DNA from: Comamonadaceae bacterium
GTDB taxonomy: Bacteria > Pseudomonadota > Gammaproteobacteria > Burkholderiales > Burkholderiaceae
Reading direction: 5' to 3'
NCBI GenBank assembly: GCA_947377705.1
Contig: CANCGU010000044.1
Coordinates: 1 to 14,085 of the forward strand
Length of the DNA: 14,085 bases
The notes under the pieces are model-generated. The model did not search any database and was not told the origin of the DNA. It was given only the letters and a program-made list of their open reading frames with translations. This document shows positions 8,615 to 14,085 of this stretch, piece by piece (position 1 is the stretch's first letter; each line of letters opens with the position of its first letter). The translations under genes were made by a program, and so were the position numbers.

Positions 8615-8645
8615 TCCTTGTAACTGCCTTAGATTGTACTAAGCC
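8615..8645 (-). promoter_or_regulatory. ychF ribosome site, -10 box and palindrome
   Basis: Reading toward ychF, TACAAT (8638-8633) is a five-of-six -10 box, followed 13 bases later by AAGGA (8619-8615) and then the ATG. The -35 position (about 8661-8656, TTCCTA) is poor. The -10 hexamer is exactly the six-base loop of an inverted repeat, CTTAG (8628-8632) and CTAAG (8639-8643), with a further possible outer pair 8626/8645. This could be an operator over the promoter or coincidence. The 65-bp ychF-MOSC gap has no terminator, so read-through from the MOSC gene is also possible. Confidence 0.42.
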
Positions 8646-8672
8646 CTCCATCCGCTAGGAACGGTGCAGGCT

Positions 8673-9572
8673 TTAAAACGACCAAGGCGCTGACACAGCT
8701 TGCGCCACGCGCAAGGTTTGGCCAACACCACTGAGCGTGATGGCGTTCATGCCAAAGGTGATGGCCCCATCGAGTCGCGCATCTTGGCGGTACGTCTGCA
8801 AGGTGTCACCCACAGCAGATGCCGAGCTGCCGCTGTCGGGATCAATATTAGGAATAGGACAGCGAGGACAGGGTTTGACGGAATTGAGTTGCACCAGGCC
8901 TGTGTCCGTCTCAATGGTCATCACGCCCACACGGTCTTCGTCATGGGCGTGTACCCCCGAAAGCACCAGGTTGGGACGAAAGCGCCGGATATCCACGGCA
9001 TTCACACCTTGGTGAGCCAAGCGTGTGTTGAGTTCATCCAGCGAGGCGGTGCTGGCCACGAGCACCGGAAATCCATCACTGAATTGGTTGAGCGCTTCGA
9101 CGTCTTGCGTCCATTTGCGAGGAGCCACGCGTTTGTGACGCTCATCAAAACGCACCAAACGCAGCGGTCCCAAGCTCTCGCCTAAAAATTCAGTCAACCA
9201 TGCACTGGCAGCGGCGCCCATGTCGAAAGCGGGTACCTCATCGTCCCACACGCGCACGCTGATGGGCCGTACTTGTGGGCTGGCAGCTTGCGCATTGACT
9301 GGCTCCAAATGCAAAGTCGGCATGCCGCTGGCGTGTAACACCAGCGCGGTCGCGCCCGTTCCAGAAGGCAGCAGCTCGGGCTGAACCAACGCCATGCGCG
9401 GCAAGTCACGTTGGGTCACCATCTCGCCTTCCGCATCGACCACCATCCATGCGCGGTCGTGGGCCAGTCCCGTTGGGGTGAGCACCGCTTGCGTCACCGA
9501 GATACCTGCACACGATTTGATGGGAAACACCCACAAAGCAGCAATGCGTGCTTCAAATTCAACAGAGGTCAT
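8673..9572 (-). CDS. MOSC-domain protein, YcbX/mARC-like
   Basis: The protein has an N-terminal MOSC beta-barrel domain (about residues 9-125, opening ALWVFPIKSCAG) and a MOSC domain (about 140-298). Members of this family (bacterial YcbX, eukaryotic mARC) bind a molybdenum cofactor and reduce N-hydroxylated compounds. Visible family features are RRFRPN (196-201) and CPRC with C235 and C238, one of which would be the expected molybdenum ligand. At 299 residues it lacks the C-terminal 2Fe-2S ferredoxin domain of E. coli YcbX, so an external electron donor would be needed. I start it at the ATG at 9572, where homology begins; a longer frame exists but runs into the divergent gene. AGGAGG (9593-9588) lies 15 bases upstream, rather far. 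The substrate is unknown. It is 65 bp upstream of ychF on the same strand. Confidence 0.88.
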   Translation of the reverse strand: MTSVEFEARIAALWVFPIKSCAGISVTQAVLTPTGLAHDRAWMVVDAEGEMVTQRDLPRMALVQPELLPSGTGATALVLHASGMPTLHLEPVNAQAASPQVRPISVRVWDDEVPAFDMGAAASAWLTEFLGESLGPLRLVRFDERHKRVAPRKWTQDVEALNQFSDGFPVLVASTASLDELNTRLAHQGVNAVDIRRFRPNLVLSGVHAHDEDRVGVMTIETDTGLVQLNSVKPCPRCPIPNIDPDSGSSASAVGDTLQTYRQDARLDGAITFGMNAITLSGVGQTLRVAQAVSAPWSF

Positions 9573-9605
9573 GCGGTATTGTGCCGCCCTCCTACAATCG
9601 ACTTC
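9573..9605. promoter_or_regulatory. 33-bp divergent promoter region
   Basis: Only 33 bp separate the start codons of the MOSC gene and the FAD monooxygenase. On the plus strand TACAAT (9593-9598) ends seven bases before the monooxygenase ATG; on the minus strand CACAAT (9583-9578) ends five bases before the MOSC ATG. Transcription would then begin at or next to each start codon, giving leaderless or nearly leaderless mRNAs. No Shine-Dalgarno precedes the monooxygenase. No convincing -35 boxes are seen. ATTGT and ACAAT form a 5-bp inverted repeat across the region. Confidence 0.4.
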
Positions 9606-10742
9606 ATGGCTCAAAAACTGGATGTTTGTATTCGCGGCGATGGCATGGTGGGACGCACCTTGGCCTTGCTGCTCGCACGTCAAAAATTGCGCGTGGGATT
9701 GGTCACCTCGGCCCCCAAAACAAGGCAAGACGTTAGGGCTTACTCACTCAACGGCGCTTCTCGTGACTTACTGTCCAGTTTGCGATGCTGGCCCGATGCC
9801 TTCAATGCCACCCCCGTACAACACATGCGCGTGTGGGGCGACGATGGCGGCTTTATTCACTTTGAAAGCCCGACACCCGAGGGTCTGACTTGGATTGTGG
9901 ATGTGCCCGTGCTCGAAGCCCAACTGGCCGAGGCCGTGCGTTACCAAGCCGACATTGCTTTACTCAATGCGCCTGAGCCCGCCGCCTTGACGGTGGTGTG
10001 CGAGGGTCGCGCCAGCGTCACCCGCGCCGAGCTGGGGGTGAGTTTTGAGGTGCTGCCCTACCAACAACATGCCGTGGCCGCTCGCGTGCGGTGCAGCACG
10101 CCGCACCGCCAACAAGCGCTGCAGTGGTTCACTCAAGGCGCACATGGCTTAGAAATTTTGGCACTGCTGCCCTTGGGCGGCGCGCAAGGCGACACAGCCA
10201 GCTTGGTCTGGTCACTGCCCCCCGAACGCGCCAAAGACATGCTGACGTTAAGCCCCGAAGCTTTTGGCATCGCACTCGAACACGCCAGCAACGGCGTGCT
10301 AGGCCAAATCGAGCTGACCAGCGAACGCGCCATGTGGCCCTTGCAGCTGGCTTGTGCCGACCACTGGACCGGCAATTTTGCCGATGGCAGCGCCTGGGCG
10401 CTAGCGGGTGACGCAGCCCATAACATCCACCCGCTCGCTGGCTTAGGGCTCAACCTTGGCTTGGCCGACGTCACCGAGCTGGCGAATGTGCTGAAAGCCC
10501 GCGAAACCAAAGACTATTGGCGCAGCGTAGGCGACCGCTATTTTTTACGCCGTTACGAACGCGCACGCAAAGCCAATATGGCGCCCACTTGGGCTGCATG
10601 CGATGGCTTGCAACGCCTCTTTGCCCATCCCAACGCCAGCGTGCAAGCCCTGCGCAACTGGGGGATGAAGGGTTTTAACAGTTGGGGCCCTGCCAAAGCC
10701 TGGGCCATGCAGTTTGCAAACCCACACACATTTTTTGCTTGA
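9606..10742 (+). CDS. UbiH-type FAD-dependent monooxygenase
   Basis: This belongs to the UbiH/UbiI/UbiF flavoprotein hydroxylase family, whose members hydroxylate aromatic rings, often in ubiquinone synthesis. The 378-residue protein has the N-terminal FAD fingerprint GDGMVG (11-16), VRAYSLNGAS (43-52, family form RxxALSxxS) and the C-terminal GD motif AGDAAHNIHPLAG (267-279). Two motifs deviate: the usual ADGxxSxxR reads CEGRASVTR (132-140), and the usual AGQGLNLG reads AGLGLNLG. The segment before the DG motif is also roughly 30 residues shorter than in E. coli UbiI or UbiH. I choose the ATG at 9606 because homology begins at once and it follows the -10-like TACAAT; earlier in-frame starts would run into the MOSC gene. 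dsbC follows after 8 bp. The specific substrate, and so the symbol, cannot be assigned. Confidence 0.87.
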   Translation: MAQKLDVCIRGDGMVGRTLALLLARQKLRVGLVTSAPKTRQDVRAYSLNGASRDLLSSLRCWPDAFNATPVQHMRVWGDDGGFIHFESPTPEGLTWIVDVPVLEAQLAEAVRYQADIALLNAPEPAALTVVCEGRASVTRAELGVSFEVLPYQQHAVAARVRCSTPHRQQALQWFTQGAHGLEILALLPLGGAQGDTASLVWSLPPERAKDMLTLSPEAFGIALEHASNGVLGQIELTSERAMWPLQLACADHWTGNFADGSAWALAGDAAHNIHPLAGLGLNLGLADVTELANVLKARETKDYWRSVGDRYFLRRYERARKANMAPTWAACDGLQRLFAHPNASVQALRNWGMKGFNSWGPAKAWAMQFANPHTFFA

Positions 10743-10750
10743 TCACCACC

Positions 10751-11476
10751 ATGCCCTACACACTTCGTTCACTTATCGCCACCATGCTCCTCGCCTTGAG
10801 CTTTTCTAACGCGCTGGCACAAGGCTATGAAGCCACCATTCGTAAAAACCTGAGCGAACGTATTCCACAAATCCCCAAGATTGAAGAAATCACGCGCACC
10901 CCCTTGGCTGGCATTTACGAACTGCGCTTGAGCACCAACGAGATTTACTACAGCGACGCAGAAGGTAACTTTCTCATTCAGGGCAATTTGATCGACACCA
11001 AAAGCAAACGCAACCTGACCGAAGAACGCGAAACCAAATTGAGCGCCATTGATTTCAACACGCTGCCACTGAAAGACGCCATCACCTTCGTGCACGGCAA
11101 CGGCAAGCGCAAACTCGCCGTGTTTGAAGACCCCAACTGCGGCTACTGCAAACGCTTCGAGCGCGACTTGGCCAAGGTCGACAACGTGACGGTGTATTTG
11201 TTTTTGATGCCTGTGCTTGGCCCGGGCTCTGTCGAAAAATCACGCAACGTGTGGTGCGCCAAAGACCCAGCCGCCGCTTGGACCAACCTCATGCAAAAAG
11301 ACGTTCCCCCTGCAGCCGCCCAGTGCAACACAGCCGCGATTGACCGCAATTTAGACTTTGGCCGCAAATACAAAATCACCGGCACCCCCACACTGGTGGC
11401 GCAAGACGGCACGCGTGTGCCGGGGGCCATCAACAGCACGCAAGTTGAAAAACTCCTAGCTGACGCCACCAAATAA
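10751..11476 (+). CDS. dsbC: Thiol:disulfide interchange protein DsbC
   Basis: DsbC is the periplasmic disulfide isomerase that reshuffles wrong disulfides and is kept reduced by DsbD. The 241-residue protein has a signal peptide (1-23, cut after ALA in SNALAQG), an N-terminal dimerisation domain (about 24-85), a linker and a thioredoxin-fold domain. The active site CGYC is at 130-133, the same as in E. coli DsbC. The structural cysteine pair is C169 and C192, and the cis-proline loop TGTPT (210-214) is intact. The start at 10751 is the first that gives a good signal peptide; it lies 8 bp after the monooxygenase stop without a clear Shine-Dalgarno, suggesting coupled translation. The next gene starts 8 bp downstream. 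DsbC rather than DsbG fits the CGYC site and the size. Confidence 0.94.
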   Translation: MPYTLRSLIATMLLALSFSNALAQGYEATIRKNLSERIPQIPKIEEITRTPLAGIYELRLSTNEIYYSDAEGNFLIQGNLIDTKSKRNLTEERETKLSAIDFNTLPLKDAITFVHGNGKRKLAVFEDPNCGYCKRFERDLAKVDNVTVYLFLMPVLGPGSVEKSRNVWCAKDPAAAWTNLMQKDVPPAAAQCNTAAIDRNLDFGRKYKITGTPTLVAQDGTRVPGAINSTQVEKLLADATK

Positions 11477-11484
11477 ACGAGTAC

Positions 11485-11943
11485 ATGACCATGGTTCATT
11501 CACCTATTACGCCCGACAGCAACGCGGGTCAATTCATTGAGCGCTTGGGCTATGCCGGCCTGATTCCGTTTGTGGTGCTCGCACAGCTCATGTGGATCGT
11601 GACGCCTGAAGCGCATCCGTTTGTGGCAATTGCGCTCAGCGCGTATGGCGCCACCATCGCCTCATTTTTAGGCGGCATCCATTGGGGCATTGGTCTGCGT
11701 CACAACGCCCCCCAACGCAAGCTGCACATGGTGTGGGGTGTGGTGCCTTCGCTTGTGTCGTGGATCGCCGTCATGATGCCCGCTTACGCCGGCTTGCCTT
11801 TGTTGGCCGTGCTGCTGGTCGCCTGCTATTTGGTCGATCGCAAAACTTGGCCCGAAGCGGGCTTGCGGGATTGGATGACCATGCGCTTTCGTTTGACCGT
11901 GGTCTCTACCTTGGCTTGTTTGCTCGGCGCGGCTGCAACCTAA
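11485..11943 (+). CDS. DUF3429 family integral membrane protein
   Basis: This small hydrophobic protein of 152 residues has about five membrane helices (roughly 23-39, 46-70, 81-98, 101-117 and 135-150). The segment ASFLGGIHWGIGL (59-71) is the recognisable signature of DUF3429 membrane proteins, whose function is unknown to me. Two in-frame ATGs two codons apart are possible. The only Shine-Dalgarno-like GAG (11479-11481) is three bases before the first and nine before the second (11491), so the second may be used, giving 150 residues. It lies 8 bp after dsbC and 2 bp before the M61 peptidase gene, so it is almost certainly in the same transcript. No catalytic residues stand out. The inner membrane is the expected location. 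Confidence 0.82.
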   Translation: MTMVHSPITPDSNAGQFIERLGYAGLIPFVVLAQLMWIVTPEAHPFVAIALSAYGATIASFLGGIHWGIGLRHNAPQRKLHMVWGVVPSLVSWIAVMMPAYAGLPLLAVLLVACYLVDRKTWPEAGLRDWMTMRFRLTVVSTLACLLGAAAT

Positions 11944-11945
11944 AA

Positions 11946-13763
11946 ATGCACTATCGCATCGAAGCCACCGATTTACACGCGCACCTGTATGGTGTGACGC
12001 TCACCATCGCCCAACCTACCGCGGGACAACGTGTGTCGCTGCCGGTCTGGATTGCGGGCAGCTACATGGTGCGCGAGTTTGCCAAGCAAATCACGGGTAT
12101 CCGTGCGCGCCAAGGTCAACGCGCCGTCAGCGTGCAACAGCTTGACAAAGCCACCTGGACAATTGACTGCGAAGCCGACACACCCCTCACCCTGCATTAC
12201 CAAGTGCATGCGCATGATGACTCAGTGCGCACGGCTTGGTTGACCGCCCAGCGCGGCTTCTTCAACGGCACAAGTTTGTGTTTGCAGGTCGAAGGCAAGA
12301 CAGATGTGCCGCACTATTTAGAGTTGGTGGCGGATTCGTTCCATCCACAAGGCACAACACCCAAGCGGGCATGGCAAGTCGCCACCGGCCTCACACCCGT
12401 CAAAACCGATCGCCAAGGTTTTGGCACCTATGTGGCGGCCGACTACGACGAACTGGTGGACTGCCCTGTAGAAATGGGGACGTTTTGGAGCGCCAGCTTT
12501 CAAGCGGGCGGCATCGAACACCGCTTTGTGGTGGCAGGGGCCACGCCCACGTTTGACGGCGAACGCTTGGTGCGCGACGCACAAAAAATTTGCGAAACCG
12601 CCATTCGTTTTTGGCACGGCCACAAGCGCTCGGCCACGCCACACAAACACTATGTTTTCATGCTCAATGCAGTGGCGAATGGCTATGGTGGCTTAGAGCA
12701 CCGCAACTCCACGGCGCTTATTTGCAATCGCGCCGACTTGCCGCGAATCAACGATAGCAAGTCAACCGACGCGAAACCATGCGATGGTTACACCACGCTG
12801 TTGGGCCTCATCAGCCACGAGTATTTCCACACCTGGAATGTCAAGCGCTTGCGTCCCGCCGAATTTGCACGTTACGACTACACCCAAGAAAATTACACCG
12901 AACTGCTGTGGTTCTTTGAAGGCTTCACCAGCTACTACGACGATTTACTGCTGCGCCGCGCAGGGCTGATTGACGATGCGCAGTACCTGAAGCTACTCAA
13001 CAAAACCATCAACCAAGTGCTGCAAACACCGGGCCGCGAGGTCCACAGCGTGGCGCAATCAAGCTTTGAAGCGTGGACCAAGTACTACCGCCAAGACGCC
13101 AACAGCCCCAACCTCACCGTGAGCTACTACACCAAGGGCGCGCTGGTGGCGTTGTGCCTAGACCTCACACTGCGCCAGCACGGCGTGAAAAACCACAGCG
13201 TGTCGCTAGACGATGTGATGCGTACGTTGTGGGCGCGTTGCTGCACGGGCCAACACACGGGCCCGATGACCGAAGCCGATGTACTGGCCGTACTGAAAGA
13301 ACTCACAGGCCGCTCGTGGGCCACCGAGTTCAAAGCCTGGGTGCACGGCACACGCGACTTGCCACTCGAAAAATTACTGGCTGCACACGGCGTGAAAGTG
13401 CAACACGACCCTGCCCAGCTGGCACAGCGCTTAGGACTACGTGTAGCGCAAGACCACAGCCTACAAATCAAAACCGTGCTCCTTGGCAGCACAGCACACA
13501 AGGCTGGCTTTGCCCCGGGCGACGAATGGCTGGGAGTGGAAGTGACGGGAAAAGGCGCCGCGTCACATCCCTCTGCTTGGCACCTCAAAAAGCTCGACGA
13601 TTTGCAACTGTACGCAGGCACGGCCAAAAAAGTCACCGCGCTCATCAGCCGCGACCGTCAGTTGCTGCGCCTGTCCCTTGTTTTGCCTGACACAAAGACC
13701 AACAGCACTTGGCGTCTCACGATTGACAACGCCAAACTACTCAGTCGCTGGCTAGGCCTATAG
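11946..13763 (+). CDS. M61 family zinc aminopeptidase with PDZ domain
   Basis: M61 peptidases (type: glycyl aminopeptidase) are gluzincins that release N-terminal residues, often glycine or alanine. The 605-residue protein has an N-terminal beta domain (about 1-170) and a catalytic domain. The zinc-binding HEYFH gives H291, E292 and H295; E325 in FFEGFTSYY is the likely third ligand by analogy with the NEGFA glutamate of M1 enzymes. YGGLEHRNS (247-255) corresponds to the substrate-binding GxMEN region. A PDZ domain follows near the C-terminus (about 495-580, with STAHKAGFAPGDEW at 515-528). There is no signal peptide or membrane helix, so a cytoplasmic location is predicted. I chose the ATG at 11946, 2 bp after the DUF3429 stop, because family similarity starts there; a longer in-frame extension overlaps DUF3429 and looks non-coding. 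Confidence 0.92.
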   Translation: MHYRIEATDLHAHLYGVTLTIAQPTAGQRVSLPVWIAGSYMVREFAKQITGIRARQGQRAVSVQQLDKATWTIDCEADTPLTLHYQVHAHDDSVRTAWLTAQRGFFNGTSLCLQVEGKTDVPHYLELVADSFHPQGTTPKRAWQVATGLTPVKTDRQGFGTYVAADYDELVDCPVEMGTFWSASFQAGGIEHRFVVAGATPTFDGERLVRDAQKICETAIRFWHGHKRSATPHKHYVFMLNAVANGYGGLEHRNSTALICNRADLPRINDSKSTDAKPCDGYTTLLGLISHEYFHTWNVKRLRPAEFARYDYTQENYTELLWFFEGFTSYYDDLLLRRAGLIDDAQYLKLLNKTINQVLQTPGREVHSVAQSSFEAWTKYYRQDANSPNLTVSYYTKGALVALCLDLTLRQHGVKNHSVSLDDVMRTLWARCCTGQHTGPMTEADVLAVLKELTGRSWATEFKAWVHGTRDLPLEKLLAAHGVKVQHDPAQLAQRLGLRVAQDHSLQIKTVLLGSTAHKAGFAPGDEWLGVEVTGKGAASHPSAWHLKKLDDLQLYAGTAKKVTALISRDRQLLRLSLVLPDTKTNSTWRLTIDNAKLLSRWLGL

Positions 13764-13801
13764 TTCAGATAACGATTTTCAACACACCTTTTCACACTTT
13801 T

Positions 13802-13806
13802 GGGAG
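13802..13806 (+). promoter_or_regulatory. Ribosome-binding site of the enoyl-CoA hydratase
   Basis: GGGAG lies seven bases before the ATG at 13814 and decides that start. It is one of the best such sites on the plus strand here. The rest of the 50-bp spacer after the M61 stop (13764-13801) is AT-rich, with neither a hairpin terminator nor a clear promoter. Confidence 0.6.
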
Positions 13807-13813
13807 CCACTGC

Positions 13814-14085
13814 ATGAGCTACGAATTCATCACCGTCCACACCGAAGCCGACAAAGTGGGCGTCATCACCCTCAACCGCCCTAAACAACTCAACGCACTC
13901 AACGCAGGTTTGATGATTGAGCTAGGTCAGGCTCTCAAAGACTTTGATGCCAACGAAGCCATTGGCTGCATGGTCATCACGGGCAGCGAAAAAGCATTTG
14001 CCGCAGGTGCCGACATTGGCGCCATGGCCACCTACAGCTTTGCTGACGTGTACAAGAACGACTACATCACCCGCGACTGGGAAAC
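13814..14085 (+). CDS. Enoyl-CoA hydratase/isomerase, 3' end missing
   Basis: Only the first 90 codons are in the window; the gene runs off the right edge. The crotonase fold is clear: ITLNRPKQLNAL (18-29) and the oxyanion-hole segment ITGSEKAFAAGADI (55-68) match enoyl-CoA hydratases. These hydrate trans-2-enoyl-CoA to 3-hydroxyacyl-CoA in beta-oxidation. The two catalytic glutamates of true hydratases fall beyond the window end, so hydratase cannot be told from isomerase or other crotonase enzymes, and I give no symbol. The start is supported by GGGAG at seven-base spacing. It follows the M61 gene by 50 bp on the same strand; whether it shares the transcript is uncertain. Confidence 0.92.
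   Translation, partial: MSYEFITVHTEADKVGVITLNRPKQLNALNAGLMIELGQALKDFDANEAIGCMVITGSEKAFAAGADIGAMATYSFADVYKNDYITRDWE

Noticed and set aside
9573..9728. Longer N-terminus for the MOSC protein starting at 9728
   Set aside because: It would overlap the 5' end of the divergent FAD monooxygenase gene, whose own FAD fingerprint is encoded there; MOSC homology starts at 9572.
11682..11945. 88-residue N-terminal extension of the M61 peptidase
   Set aside because: It is out of frame with and overlaps the DUF3429 gene and has Arg/Gly-rich shadow composition; the ATG at 11946 starts at the expected beta domain.
13764..13813. Terminator or promoter between the M61 peptidase and enoyl-CoA hydratase genes
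   Set aside because: The spacer is AT-rich with T-runs, but has no stem-loop and no hexamer pair at proper spacing.

Overview
The window looks like chromosomal core sequence of a betaproteobacterium, most likely Burkholderiales, family Comamonadaceae (a Limnohabitans- or Rhodoferax-like freshwater bacterium). This is inferred from the order asd, fimV, truA, trpF, trpB, trpA, accD, from the moderately high GC content with strong GC3 bias, and from the protein flavour. I could not run a taxonomic search. Coding density is very high. No stretch of more than 300 bases lacks a gene; the longest gap is 66 bp. I see no RNA genes, insertion sequences, CRISPR arrays, prophage remnants or att sites.

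Left part (1-7453, all plus strand): asd (lysine/threonine/methionine precursor) is followed by fimV (LysM-containing polar hub protein), truA (tRNA pseudouridine 38-40 synthase), the second half of tryptophan synthesis trpF-trpB-trpA, and accD (carboxyltransferase beta subunit of acetyl-CoA carboxylase). truA/trpF and trpB/trpA overlap by ATGA. fimV/truA are 5 bp apart. trpF and trpB are separated by 66 bp holding a perfect 8-bp-stem hairpin. The early tryptophan genes (trpE, G, D, C) are not here. A strong bidirectional rho-independent terminator (7469-7500) closes the run.

Middle (7516-9572, minus strand): ychF (universal Obg-family ATPase) converges on accD at that terminator. Upstream of it lies a YcbX/mARC-like MOSC-domain protein, also on the minus strand.

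Right part (9606-14085, plus strand): a UbiH-type FAD monooxygenase diverges from the MOSC gene across only 33 bp. It heads a tightly spaced run: dsbC (periplasmic disulfide isomerase), a DUF3429 membrane protein and an M61 zinc aminopeptidase with a PDZ domain. An enoyl-CoA hydratase with its own good ribosome-binding site follows and is cut by the window end.

Most of this is well-known housekeeping sequence, and I did not find a clearly new biological system. The points most worth a second look are the compact, motif-deviant FAD monooxygenase, the very short divergent promoter region that may produce leaderless mRNAs, the trpF-trpB hairpin, and the histidine-rich insert in an unusually short FimV.
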